DNA of 64,000 nucleotides from CAZEHO01 sp964511945 (GTDB lineage: Bacteria > Actinomycetota > Acidimicrobiia > Spongiisociales > UBA11373), in contig CAZEHO010000001.1 of NCBI GenBank assembly GCA_964511945.1, positions 186,001 to 250,000 on the forward strand, read 5' to 3'. Under the pieces are notes generated by a model, which was not told the DNA's origin, made no database searches, and was given only the letters and a program-made list of their open reading frames with translations. The position numbers and the translations under genes were made by a program. The number at the start of each line of letters is the position of its first letter. The stretch's first letter is position 1. Positions 24,090 to 33,713 of the stretch are shown piece after piece.

Positions 24090-25793
24090 ATGACGTCTTC
24101 ACCCGTCGGCAGGTATCCATCGACCCCCCTGCCGGTGATCGATCGGTCGCTCGCCACTCTCGCCGCCGGCCGGCAGCGGTGGCTCGATGTTCCACTCCGC
24201 GACAAGGTGGAGTACCTGCGCGATGCAGCGCGCACCAGCTTCGATGCGGCTCCCGGATTCATCGCCGATGCGGTGGCGGCCAAGGGCGTGCCCCCCGAGC
24301 TCGGCTCGGAGGACTGGATCGCCACGTTCACCACGCAGCTGCGGACCATCCGAATCCTCGCCGACACCCTGGAGCACCTTGATCGCACCGGGCGGGTACC
24401 GGTCACCGACGACATGATCCGGGTTCGGCACAACGGTCAACTGGCGATCCGGGTCCTCCCGTATGACAAATACGACCGGCTGTTGTACATGGGGTACGGC
24501 AGCGAGGTGTGGGTGGACGAAGAAGTCGGCCGCAGCGATCTCGAGGCCAATCTCGGCGGCTACCACACCAAGCCCGAGTTGGCCCGGCCCCGCACCGCTG
24601 CAGTGCTGGGCGCCGGCAATGTTGCGGCCATTGCCATCCTCGACATCGTTCACAAGCTGTTCGTCGAGGGCTCGGTTGCGATCCTCAAGCACAACCCGAT
24701 CAACGATTACGCCGCTCCCCACGTCGAGCAGATGTTCGCCGGATTGATTAGGGATGGGTTCGTTCGAACCGCGCTCGGCGGTGCCGACGTCGGTGAGTAC
24801 CTCGTGAATCACCCCGACGTCGATGAGATCCACATCACGGGGGCCGGCCGGACGCACGATCAGATCGTGTTCGGATCGGGAGAAGAAGGAGCCGCCCGCA
24901 AGGCCCGGGGGGAGCCACTGCTCACCAAGCCGATCACGAGCGAATTGGGCAATGTCAGTCCGGTGATCGTGGTGCCTGGGCGTTGGTCGAGCTTCGGGCT
25001 GCGTTTCCAGGCCGAGAGAGTTGCCACCCAGATGGTGCAGAACGACGGGTTCAACTGCAACGCGGCCAAGGTCATCGTTCTGTCGCAGGACTGGGACCAG
25101 AAAGACCAGTTCCTCGATGCCCTGCGAGCGGTGCTGCGGAAGCTGCCGGAACGCCCGGCGTACTACCCCGGGGCCGAGGAACGGTTCGATCGGTTCGCCG
25201 AGTCGCATCACGATGTCGAGCTGCTCGGTGCGCGCCGGCCCGGCTATGTGCCACCGGCGATCATCAAGGGCATCGACCCCGAGTTCGACCACCTCGCGTT
25301 CTCGGAAGAGGCCTTCTGTTCGATCGTCGCGACGACCGAGCTGCGCGGGGGGCCGGCCGAGTTCCTGTCATCGGCGGTGCGGTTCTGCAACGAGCAACTC
25401 AATGGGACCCTCAACGCCACGATCATCATCAACCGCCGTACCCGGCAGGAGAACGAGGAAGCACTGCGGCGCGCCGTCGAGGATCTTCGGTACGGATCGG
25501 TGGGGATCAACGTCTGGGCGGCCGCGGCCTTCGTCTTCGGTTCCACTGTTTGGGGTGGATACCCCGGGGCAACCCTGGCCGACGTGCAGAGTGGAATCGG
25601 ATTCGTTCGCAATGGGCTCCTGATCGACCGGCCGCACAAGAACGTAGTGTGGGCGCCATTCCGCCCGGTCCGGCCTCCGTGGCTTGTGACTCACCCGAAC
25701 GCGCTGCGGTCACTCCGGGCGGCTGCGGCGTTTGAGACAGACCCGAGCTGGCTGCGGGCGGGCGCGGTGGCGGCACACGCGCTCCGCGGCTGA
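24090..25793 (+). CDS. Aldehyde dehydrogenase family protein
   Basis: 567 aa, longer than the usual 480-500. NAD-dependent oxidation of an aldehyde to an acid or acyl derivative is expected. The catalytic Cys is Cys323 (NDGFNCNAAK), the general-base Glu is Glu285 (ITSELGNVSP), and the active-site Asn is probably Asn177 (GAGNVAA). Extra length is mainly N-terminal and in a C-terminal extension after FRPVRPPW. It lies downstream of DUF971. No operator of the LacI type is present, so it is not obviously part of the island. The substrate is unknown. Confidence 0.82.
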   Translation: MTSSPVGRYPSTPLPVIDRSLATLAAGRQRWLDVPLRDKVEYLRDAARTSFDAAPGFIADAVAAKGVPPELGSEDWIATFTTQLRTIRILADTLEHLDRTGRVPVTDDMIRVRHNGQLAIRVLPYDKYDRLLYMGYGSEVWVDEEVGRSDLEANLGGYHTKPELARPRTAAVLGAGNVAAIAILDIVHKLFVEGSVAILKHNPINDYAAPHVEQMFAGLIRDGFVRTALGGADVGEYLVNHPDVDEIHITGAGRTHDQIVFGSGEEGAARKARGEPLLTKPITSELGNVSPVIVVPGRWSSFGLRFQAERVATQMVQNDGFNCNAAKVIVLSQDWDQKDQFLDALRAVLRKLPERPAYYPGAEERFDRFAESHHDVELLGARRPGYVPPAIIKGIDPEFDHLAFSEEAFCSIVATTELRGGPAEFLSSAVRFCNEQLNGTLNATIIINRRTRQENEEALRRAVEDLRYGSVGINVWAAAAFVFGSTVWGGYPGATLADVQSGIGFVRNGLLIDRPHKNVVWAPFRPVRPPWLVTHPNALRSLRAAAAFETDPSWLRAGAVAAHALRG

Positions 25794-25825
25794 ACCACTC
25801 AGCTCATCGGCTTCCGGTCCGGTAT

Positions 25826-28800
25826 TCAGGCACCGCGGTGCGCCAGGCCCTTGTACGAGGCCACAAAACCGGCGTCGAGGAGGAGGGATCCAAGGTGGGT
25901 CCCGGCGGCGGGTTCGCCGTCGATGCTGGCCACCGTCATCCGCCGGATCCGGGTCAGGGCGAGATCGTCGAGCGCCGCGGCCACCGGACCCAGATCGGCC
26001 CTGAAGGTGAGGACCTTGCGCCCACCGCGTTCGACGAACGCCGCGAGTGCTCCGTCGACCAGCACGACGAACGCTCCGGCGGAGCGGGCGGGACGCCCCA
26101 CCGGGTGTTCCGGCCAGGGCAGTGTGGCGCCGTACGGGTTCGCCGGGTCGGCCGCCGCCAGCATCGCGACGCCCGTCGCCTCGGTGGCGCGGAGCCGGTC
26201 GAGAGCGCCGGGCAGCGCAAACTGGGAGCCCCCGAGCCCGTCGACGAAATACCCGCGACGGATCCGGCCTGCCTCCTCCATGGCCCGGAAGACCGGGAAT
26301 AGGGCGGCGAACCCTCCGGGCACACCCTCCATCGCAGCAACCGACCGGAAGGCAACGCCATGGCGTTCGAGCAGCTGCTCGGCGCGAGCGGCGGCAGCGG
26401 CGGTCGGCGACGGTGACGGATGGAGCAGGTCTTCGACCCGGTACCAGCGTCCACTGCCGGCGGGAGGTGTCGCAGCCCCGGGCAGGCGCGGCTTGCCCCC
26501 GCTGCGGCGGGAGCGCCTCTGCAGGAAGGCTCGCAGGGGTGCCAGGGTGTCGTTGGTGACTTCACCCGCCCACACCAGGTCCCACAGCGCGTCGAGGACT
26601 TCCTCGGGGTCCCCGCCACCGGCCGCGATGTAGAGGTCGCGGAAAAACGAAGCACCACGATCGGCCAGGCAGCCGCGAAGCCGATCGTGCAGCTCACCGT
26701 CGGGCGCATCTTCTCCGCCGGGCCAGTACAGCAGGGGCACCTGATCGCGCAGGTAGACGGCAACCCTTCCGTCGCGAGCCCCCAGTGGCCCCCGTCCGAT
26801 CCATACCACCTCGCCGGATGCCGCCAGCGCGTCGAGCGAGTCGGGTGTGTACCGGAGCCGGGCGGGAAGCACGTCGGATTCCAGGATCGAGGCCGGAACC
26901 GCGACTCCCTGCAGACGGCGAACGACGTCGAGGGTGGGTCCGGGCCCGCGCCCATCGCCGCCCAGTCCGTGCCACTCCGTCACGAAGCGGGCGTAGGTGA
27001 CCGGATCGACTGCTTCGATCTCGCGACGGGCGACGGCGAGTGACCTCCTCCGGACCCGGCGCAGCACGTCGACGTCGATCCACTCCCGGCCCTCTCCGTG
27101 CGGCAGGAAAGCACCCCGGGTGACGCGGCCCCGTTCCTCCAGAGTGCGAAGGGTGGCGGCGGCCACGGCCGGTGCCAGACCGAGAGCGCTCCCGACCTCC
27201 TCAGCGGTGAACGGACCGTGGGTTCGTGCGTACCGGCCGACGACGTCTCCGAGGGGATCCACAACCGACTCGAGGAATGCTTCGGGGACGCCGGGCGGGG
27301 GCACCGCACCGAGGGCGTCCCGCAAGCGGGCGGCGTCCTCGGTGGCCGCCCATCGTTCCGTCCCGGCGATCCGGAGGCTCATGACCCGTCGGGCGGCTTC
27401 CAACTCATCGAGATGATCTGCAGGCGGGTCGTTGCTGCGGGCGGCGATCTCCTCGGTGCTCAGCGGTCCGAGATTCCGCAGCAAATCGGTGATCCCGTCG
27501 GCGCCCCGAGCTTTGCGCTCCGGTGCAAGGTGCTGCAGTTCGGCTTCCATTGCGGTGATCACCTCGGAGTCGAGCAGGTCGCGCAATTCCGGCTCGCCGA
27601 GTAACTCCCGCAGCAGCCCTTGATCGACGGTGAGCGCCATGGCCCGGCGTTCGGCGGGTGGGGCGTCGTACTCGTAGAGGAACGACGCAATGAAGTCGAA
27701 CATCAATGACGAAGCGAACGGGCTCGGGCTCGCGGTCTCGACGACGGCGGGCCGCACCTTGCGGGAACGGATCTCGCCCAGCACTTCCCGCAGCGCCGGC
27801 AGATCGAAGTGCTCCTGCAGCACCTCACGGTAGGCCTCGAGCACGATTGGGAAGGTGGGGTAGCGGCGGGCGGCAGCCAGCAGGCTGGTGGCGCGGCGCC
27901 GCTGCAACCACAGCGGGGTCCGTGATCCGGGGCGCCCTCGTGGCAACAGCAACGCCCGGCCGGCTGCCTCGCGGAAGCGGGCCGCGAAGATGGCGCTGGT
28001 GCCAACCTCATCGATGACCAGCCGCTCGACATCGCCGGGATCGAGGAGTACGTCGGTGGGATCCGGCATCTCATCCGCGTCCGGGAAGCGGAGGATGACG
28101 CCGTCGTCGGACCACACGGCATCGACGTCGATGCCGTGCCGGTCCCGGATCAGACGTGACGCCGCCAGCGCCCACGGGGCATGGATCCGGGCGCCGAAGG
28201 GCGACAGCACGACGAGCCGCCAGTCGCCTATCTCGTCGCGGAAGGTCTGCAGGACCACGGTTCGGTCGGTGGGCAGGGTTCCTGTGGCTTCCCGTTCCTC
28301 TCCGAGATACCGAACGAGATTGGCGGCGGCCCGTCGTTCGAGCCGGTACTCCCGTTCGAGGAGTTCGGTGGCCGCGGCCGGCTCGAGTGAGCCGATGGTG
28401 CGGACGAACTCGCCCAGGGCGCGGCCGGTCTCGAGCGGACGGCCCAGTGTGTCACCCTTCCAGAACGGCAGCTTGACCGACGGCTCCCCGGGGGCCGGTG
28501 CAACGACGACCTGATCGTTGGTGATTTCGGTGATCTGCCACGCCGACGACCCCAGCATGAACACGTCGCCGACCCGGCTCTCGTAGACCATCTCCTCGTC
28601 GAGTTCGCCGACCCGGCCGCCTTCCGGCAGCACCACCCGATACAGCCCACGGTCGGGGATGGTGCCGGGATTGGTGACCGCCAGCAGCCGGGCGTTGCCC
28701 CGGGCTTCGAGCGTCCCCTCGCCCCGGTCCCAGGTGAGCCGGGGACGCAACTCGGCGAAGTCGTCGGAGGGATAGCGGCCGGCGAGCATGTCGAGGACCG

Positions 28801-30193
28801 ACTCGAAGGGCCCCCTGCCCAGCTGGGCGAAGGGCGCCGCCCGCCGGACCAGGGTGTACACGTCGTCGATCTGCCACCCCTCAAGCGCCACCATCGCGAC
28901 GATCTGCTGGGCGAGCACGTCGAGCGGGTTCTGCGGGATGCTGGTCGCTTCGATCAGCCCGCGATGCATCCGGTCGACGACGAGCGCCGTCTCGAGCAGG
29001 TCGCCGCGGTGCTTGGGGAATACCTTGGCCCTGCTCGGGGCGCCGACCTGGTGCCCGGCACGGCCTACCCGCTGCAGGCCGCGCGCCACGGAGGTCGGTG
29101 ACTCGACCAGGATGACCAGGTCCACGGCCTCCATGTCGATACCGAGCTCAAGGGATGAAGTGGCGACGACGCACGGCAGAGTGCCGCGCTTGAGTCCGTC
29201 CTCGATTTCGACTCGCTGTTCCCGGCTGACCGACCCGTGATGGGCTTTGGCCACCTCCTCACCGGCGAGGGTATTGAGCTCGGCGGCGAGGCGCTCCACC
29301 AGCCCGCGGCTGTTGGCGAAGATGATCGTGGAGCGGTGGCGGCGGACCAGATCGAGGAGTTCCGGATACATCGCAGGCCAGATGGACCGGCTCGGAGGTG
29401 CCTCCGGACCGGTGGGGGTCTCGTCGTCGAGCTCCGGCCGGGTCATGTCCTCGACGGGGACGACGATCTCGGTGTCGAGGGTGCGGTCGCGGGGTGCATC
29501 GACGATGGTCACCGGACGGGGAGTCCATACCTCGCCCGCGGGGATGCCGCCTCCGAGGAACTCACCGATCGCGTCGAGTGGCCGCTGCGTCGCCGACAGG
29601 CCAATGCGCTGCGGATGCGGAGCGATCTCCTCCAGTCGCTCGAGGCTCAGCGAGAGATGCGCGCCGCGTTTGGTCCCGGCGACCGCATGGATCTCATCGA
29701 CGATCACCCATCGCACGGTTGCGAAGATCTCGCGAACCGCCGAGGTGAGCATCAGGTAAAGGCTCTCCGGCGTGGTGATCAGGACGTCGGGCGGGCGCCG
29801 GATCATCCTGCGGCGTTCGTCGGCCGGAGTATCCCCGGTGCGCATCGCGGTCGAGACGTCGGGGACGCTGATGCCGAGCCGATCGGCCGCGTTGGCGATG
29901 CCTCGCAGTGGTGCCCGCAGGTTGCGGTCGATGTCGTAGGCGAGAGCCTTGAGCGGCGATACGTAGAGCAACCTGCAGCGCTCTCGCTCCGGAGGGGTCT
30001 CCTCGGCGAAGAGCCGGTCGAGGCCCCAGAGGAATGCGGCCAGCGTCTTGCCCGATCCGGTCGGAGCGTGGATCAGGGTGTGGTCGCCTCCGGCGATCGC
30101 ACTCCAGCCCTCTTCCTGAGCGGCGGTGGGGGCGGCAAACGACGCGCCGAACCACTCGCGAGTCGGTGCCGTGAAGAGATCCAGGGCGCCCAT
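25826..30193 (-). CDS. lhr: Large ATP-dependent helicase Lhr
   Basis: 1455 aa, normal for Lhr. It is a superfamily 2 3'-5' DNA helicase involved in DNA repair. Motif I is APTGSGKT (43-50), motif II DEIH (166-169) and motif VI QRVGRAGH (about 370); then come the winged-helix and Lhr-core regions (FSPFGARIHAPWALA about 665) and the long Lhr C-terminal domain. The start ATG at 30193 is divergent from the methyltransferase gene. No nuclease partner is adjacent. Confidence 0.95.
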   Translation of the reverse strand: MGALDLFTAPTREWFGASFAAPTAAQEEGWSAIAGGDHTLIHAPTGSGKTLAAFLWGLDRLFAEETPPERERCRLLYVSPLKALAYDIDRNLRAPLRGIANAADRLGISVPDVSTAMRTGDTPADERRRMIRRPPDVLITTPESLYLMLTSAVREIFATVRWVIVDEIHAVAGTKRGAHLSLSLERLEEIAPHPQRIGLSATQRPLDAIGEFLGGGIPAGEVWTPRPVTIVDAPRDRTLDTEIVVPVEDMTRPELDDETPTGPEAPPSRSIWPAMYPELLDLVRRHRSTIIFANSRGLVERLAAELNTLAGEEVAKAHHGSVSREQRVEIEDGLKRGTLPCVVATSSLELGIDMEAVDLVILVESPTSVARGLQRVGRAGHQVGAPSRAKVFPKHRGDLLETALVVDRMHRGLIEATSIPQNPLDVLAQQIVAMVALEGWQIDDVYTLVRRAAPFAQLGRGPFESVLDMLAGRYPSDDFAELRPRLTWDRGEGTLEARGNARLLAVTNPGTIPDRGLYRVVLPEGGRVGELDEEMVYESRVGDVFMLGSSAWQITEITNDQVVVAPAPGEPSVKLPFWKGDTLGRPLETGRALGEFVRTIGSLEPAAATELLEREYRLERRAAANLVRYLGEEREATGTLPTDRTVVLQTFRDEIGDWRLVVLSPFGARIHAPWALAASRLIRDRHGIDVDAVWSDDGVILRFPDADEMPDPTDVLLDPGDVERLVIDEVGTSAIFAARFREAAGRALLLPRGRPGSRTPLWLQRRRATSLLAAARRYPTFPIVLEAYREVLQEHFDLPALREVLGEIRSRKVRPAVVETASPSPFASSLMFDFIASFLYEYDAPPAERRAMALTVDQGLLRELLGEPELRDLLDSEVITAMEAELQHLAPERKARGADGITDLLRNLGPLSTEEIAARSNDPPADHLDELEAARRVMSLRIAGTERWAATEDAARLRDALGAVPPPGVPEAFLESVVDPLGDVVGRYARTHGPFTAEEVGSALGLAPAVAAATLRTLEERGRVTRGAFLPHGEGREWIDVDVLRRVRRRSLAVARREIEAVDPVTYARFVTEWHGLGGDGRGPGPTLDVVRRLQGVAVPASILESDVLPARLRYTPDSLDALAASGEVVWIGRGPLGARDGRVAVYLRDQVPLLYWPGGEDAPDGELHDRLRGCLADRGASFFRDLYIAAGGGDPEEVLDALWDLVWAGEVTNDTLAPLRAFLQRRSRRSGGKPRLPGAATPPAGSGRWYRVEDLLHPSPSPTAAAAARAEQLLERHGVAFRSVAAMEGVPGGFAALFPVFRAMEEAGRIRRGYFVDGLGGSQFALPGALDRLRATEATGVAMLAAADPANPYGATLPWPEHPVGRPARSAGAFVVLVDGALAAFVERGGRKVLTFRADLGPVAAALDDLALTRIRRMTVASIDGEPAAGTHLGSLLLDAGFVASYKGLAHRGA

Positions 30194-30251
30194 GGCTCAT
30201 CGAGCGTACTGGGAGGGGGTGACCGGCGAGCGGCGGCGGTGACCTGCCAAG

Positions 30252-30752
30252 ATGCAGGCCATGGAACGAGCTCCACTCAGCCCGGTGTTCTACACGTTCA
30301 TGCAGGTGGTGATCTGGGTCGTCCTGCTCCCGATCATGCTGCTGAGCCAGCGTGACCCCGACGCCGGGTCGATCTGGCGGTCGTTCCCGCTCGTCATGGT
30401 GGGCGGGATGGTGCTGGTCGCCGGGATCGTCATCATCGCTTCGGCGGCGCGGCAACTAGCCGATGCGGGCCAGCCGGTGTTCGGGATGCGGCCGCGCGAT
30501 GAGCTGATCAAGGACGGCTGGTACGGCGTGGTCCGCAACCCGCAGGATGTCGGGACGACGATCATGACGATCGGACCTGCCATCGCACTCGACATGCGGA
30601 TGATGTGGGCGCTTCCGGTGATCTCGATCGTCTACTACGCCATCGGGATCGAGTTGCTCGAGGACTTCTACCTCTTCGATCGTTTCGACGACGAATACGA
30701 GGACTACCGGCGCTCGGTTCGGAGGTGGCTGCCCCGGTTCCGGGGGGAGTAG
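30252..30752 (+). CDS. Isoprenylcysteine methyltransferase-like membrane protein
   Basis: 166 aa with about four membrane helices. LIKDGWYGVVRNPQDVG and the terminal EYEDYRRSVRRWLPRF match the ICMT/PEMT family, which methylates lipids or small lipophilic thiols using S-adenosylmethionine. A second ATG three codons in (30261) is an equally possible start; neither has a clear ribosome site. The substrate is unknown. The next 113 bases hold only a short GC hairpin and no gene. Confidence 0.8.
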   Translation: MQAMERAPLSPVFYTFMQVVIWVVLLPIMLLSQRDPDAGSIWRSFPLVMVGGMVLVAGIVIIASAARQLADAGQPVFGMRPRDELIKDGWYGVVRNPQDVGTTIMTIGPAIALDMRMMWALPVISIVYYAIGIELLEDFYLFDRFDDEYEDYRRSVRRWLPRFRGE

Positions 30753-30865
30753 CGCCGTCAGGCGCCGAGCTTCGGCTAGATCGTCGAGCGTCGCTCGCGG
30801 GACGCCGGCCAGCGGGCCTTGGTTGTCGGTGTGGTGCCGCGAAGCTGCTGCTCGGGGGCCCGACG

Positions 30866-32188
30866 TCACGCCGCTGCGCTCAGTGCCTCGGCGAGTTGGC
30901 GCACCCGCTCCTGCATCGGCTCGGTGGCGAGCGCGGCGCCGGCATCCCATCCCTCGGCGGCGGCGATGTCGTCGGACGTCATCGGAGGGACGGCAGCGGC
31001 GATCGCGGCAACGGCCTGCTCCCTGCGGTGTTCCGGGAGCAATGCCGCCGCCGGGGGGTACCAGCGGCGCATCCATGTCACATCCAGGGTGTCACCGCGC
31101 ACCCGCTGGCGGAGAGCGGTCATCAAGGGATGCGATCCCCGGTAGACATGGGTGGCGAATGCGTAGACGTTCTCGTGATGGATCGGCGTCTTGTGCAATG
31201 CAGCCCGCGCCTCCGAGATCGCGAAAAGCCGGTCGAGCTCGTCGTCGGTCGGTTCCACCCCTTCGACGGCGGTGCCGACCAGGGCCTTGCGGAAACACTT
31301 CACACAGTCGCCGCACGGAGTTCCGGCGCCACCCCGAACGCACGACTGGGCAACACCGGCGAAGGCGGAGCTGTTTACCAGCTGCAGGGTCGTGACCTCG
31401 CTGAGACCTGCCGTCACCTGGTGAAACGGCAGCCCGACCGCACTGAACATCCCACCCCAGAGCCGGAAGTGGGTACCTGCGGCGTAGTCGGAGAACCGGG
31501 CGTGCCCGGTTCGGTACGCCGATTCCATGACCGTTCCGAACGCGACTGCATCGGCGCGGTACCGGTCTGCGGTGACCAGGATCGGGATCGCGGTGGCGAT
31601 GTCGACGGGGAATCCGACCCGGTACCGGACGAACTCCAGATCGGTTCGGACGATTGCCGTCCGGTGCCCGGCGGCGGCGATGGCATCGACCGCGGCCAAG
31701 GCGGCGTCGGTTCGATGGCGCCGCCGCCGGAGGCCGGCAGCGCGCCCCACCAGCTCACCCGGCCCGAGATCGGTGGGGATCTGCCGTTCCAGGTAGACGG
31801 CATTGGTGTTTTGCGGGAGCACGAGGAGCGCTGCGGTGGAATCCACCCCGCCGCTGAAGGCGAGCGCCGGGGTACCGTCGGCGGGAACGCGGCGCCCTTC
31901 CAGGGAGGGGTCGATCGGGCCGGCATCGAGCCCGGTTGCGGTGGCGAATCGGCTGCTGATGCCGGACTGGAACCTGACCCGGCGGCCGATCCACGGGTGC
32001 ACCAGAATCATGCCGCTGAGGGCCAGCACGTCGGGATGGGTGCGGTCGAGGTCCCATCCGTCGGGAAGCTCGAGTGAACACCTGGTGCGGACCAGGCGAG
32101 CCCCGTGGCGGTCGGTGCCGCGGTCGCCGGCCTCGGGAATGAACCGGTAGCTCAACCGGGTGCCGCGTCGGCGCCACTTCACCAGCAT
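30866..32188 (-). CDS. PP-loop ATPase (N-type ATP pyrophosphatase-like)
   Basis: 440 aa. The N-terminal 100 residues are of unknown fold. The PP-loop LAFSGGVDSTAA (109-120) marks an enzyme that adenylates a substrate, as in ExsB/QueC, asparagine synthetase and tRNA thiolases. A cysteine group CVRGGAGTPCGDCVKC near 290 may bind zinc. I think it belongs to the poorly studied DUF6395-like set, but am not sure. It is divergent from a nuclease-like gene with only 67 bases between. Confidence 0.7.
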   Translation of the reverse strand: MLVKWRRRGTRLSYRFIPEAGDRGTDRHGARLVRTRCSLELPDGWDLDRTHPDVLALSGMILVHPWIGRRVRFQSGISSRFATATGLDAGPIDPSLEGRRVPADGTPALAFSGGVDSTAALLVLPQNTNAVYLERQIPTDLGPGELVGRAAGLRRRRHRTDAALAAVDAIAAAGHRTAIVRTDLEFVRYRVGFPVDIATAIPILVTADRYRADAVAFGTVMESAYRTGHARFSDYAAGTHFRLWGGMFSAVGLPFHQVTAGLSEVTTLQLVNSSAFAGVAQSCVRGGAGTPCGDCVKCFRKALVGTAVEGVEPTDDELDRLFAISEARAALHKTPIHHENVYAFATHVYRGSHPLMTALRQRVRGDTLDVTWMRRWYPPAAALLPEHRREQAVAAIAAAVPPMTSDDIAAAEGWDAGAALATEPMQERVRQLAEALSAAA

Positions 32189-32255
32189 GGATGCTCCATC
32201 TGGGCGAGGCTATCGGCAGGTTCGGGCCGGCGCTGCGTTCTGCCACACTCGGGGC

Positions 32256-32876
32256 ATGGATATCGCGGTGAACCTCGTCGAGAACTATCTGCGGCTCAAC
32301 GGCTACCTCACGCTGAGCGAATTCGAGGTCCAGGCCCGGGCGCCCAACGGCGGTTATCTGACGGTGACCGATGTGGACATCATGGCGCTGCGCCTCCCCG
32401 GGGATGTCTTCGCCGGCGATCCCCACGACGCAGAGCAAGGCCGCCTTCTGCTCATCGACGATCCGGTCCTGGAGCTGCGCGACGATCTCATCGATGTCAT
32501 CCTCGGCGAGGTGAAACAGGGCGAGGCGGAGTTCAACCCGGGCATCCGGCGCCACGAGGTGCTCCACTCGATGCTGCGCCGGGTGCAGTGGCTCTATGAC
32601 GAGCCGATTGCCGGGGTCATCAAGGCATTGCAGACGAAATCGGTCGCCTACGGCTCGGCCCGGGGCGGTGGGACCCTCCGGACCCGCCTGGTGGCGTTCG
32701 GGCGGAGTCCGGTGTCCAATCTGCACACCATCTCCCACACCCACATCGTCGAACGGATGAGCGGGTTCTTCGACGAACTGGACGATGCCTTCCGGCCGAT
32801 CCAGTTTCGCGATCCGGCGCCGGCGATGCTCGCCCTGCTCCACAAGACGGGCTTCGATGTGACCAAGGAGGAGTGA
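32256..32876 (+). CDS. Putative PD-(D/E)XK nuclease-like protein
   Basis: 206 aa. After an N-terminal helix and GYLTLSEFEVQARAPNGGYL comes TVTDVDIMAL with Asp41, then 42 residues later the strand VILGEVKQG with Glu85-x-Lys87. This Asp...ExK arrangement in a beta-alpha-beta setting suggests the restriction-endonuclease fold. Aspartate loops between them are consistent with metal binding. The ATG at 32256 is chosen because the upstream frame overlaps the divergent gene. It may work with the PP-loop ATPase across the shared promoter. Function is inference from two motifs. Confidence 0.55.
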   Translation: MDIAVNLVENYLRLNGYLTLSEFEVQARAPNGGYLTVTDVDIMALRLPGDVFAGDPHDAEQGRLLLIDDPVLELRDDLIDVILGEVKQGEAEFNPGIRRHEVLHSMLRRVQWLYDEPIAGVIKALQTKSVAYGSARGGGTLRTRLVAFGRSPVSNLHTISHTHIVERMSGFFDELDDAFRPIQFRDPAPAMLALLHKTGFDVTKEE

Positions 32877-32939
32877 TCGGGCACGCGGTCATCCGGGAGG
32901 AACCGGGGTTGCTCAATGCGATGGTGCCGGGTTCCTCGA

Positions 32940-33713
32940 TCAGGTGCCCTGAGCGGCCGCGACCAGCGCTCGCGCCCGTGCCGGATCCACCGCCGCGGTC
33001 GTGACTCCACCGACCTTGATCGACGTGCCGACGATGGCGCCGTCGGCCAGCTCGAGGAGGCGGCCGACCGTGTCGGCACCGACCCCCGACCCGATGTACA
33101 CGGGAGCCGCGGGGACCGCCTCTTTCACCGTTGCGATCATCTCCGGCGGAGTCCCGGTACCGGTACCGGCACCGGTGACGATGAGTGCATCGGCACCGGC
33201 CCGCTCGAATGTGTCGAGCGCAGCCTGGGCGATCGTGAGCCCCTGCGGGGGTGTCGCGTGCTTGACGAACACATCCGCCGCAACGGCAACCTCCGGGGCA
33301 ACAGCGGCGCGGAGACGGGCGAGTTCTGCCGCCCGGCCGGTGATCACCCCCTGGTCGGTACTCATGGTGCCGCTCAGCACGTTGACCCTGATGAAACCGG
33401 CCCCCGTGGCGGCGGCGATCGACAGGGCCGCGGCGGCGTCGTTGCGCAGCACGTTGACCCCGACCGGGAGGGTGGTGGCGGCCCGGATTGAAGCGACGGC
33501 CCGGGTCATGGCGGCAACGGTCACCTTCGGGACGTCATCGGCGAAGAAGGGGGCGTCGCCGAAGTTCTCCACCATGATGCCGTCGAAGCCGGCACCGGTG
33601 AGTTCGGCAGTGTCTGTGATCGCCGCTTCGAGGACGGCGTCGAAGTCGCCGTCGAAACCGGGCGACCCGGGGAGCGGTCCGAGGTGGACCATGCCGATGA
33701 GGCGCGGGATCAC
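32940..33713 (-). CDS. BtpA/SgcQ-family TIM-barrel protein
   Basis: 257 aa. IGMVHLGPLPGSPG at the N-terminus and DGIMVENFGDAPF (about 45) are family signatures, and phosphate-binding-type GAGTGTGTPPE and IGSGVGADTV loops follow. BtpA was named for photosystem I accumulation and SgcQ for a sugar operon; the general reaction is unknown, perhaps a nucleoside or sugar conversion. It starts at GTG 33713, overlapping the upstream gene stop (GTGA). Confidence 0.83.
   Translation of the reverse strand: MIPRLIGMVHLGPLPGSPGFDGDFDAVLEAAITDTAELTGAGFDGIMVENFGDAPFFADDVPKVTVAAMTRAVASIRAATTLPVGVNVLRNDAAAALSIAAATGAGFIRVNVLSGTMSTDQGVITGRAAELARLRAAVAPEVAVAADVFVKHATPPQGLTIAQAALDTFERAGADALIVTGAGTGTGTPPEMIATVKEAVPAAPVYIGSGVGADTVGRLLELADGAIVGTSIKVGGVTTAAVDPARARALVAAAQGT

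Noticed and set aside
30753..30865. Possible small RNA or terminator in the 113-base gap
   Set aside because: Only a 5-bp GCGCC hairpin and scattered GC palindromes; no promoter or T-run.
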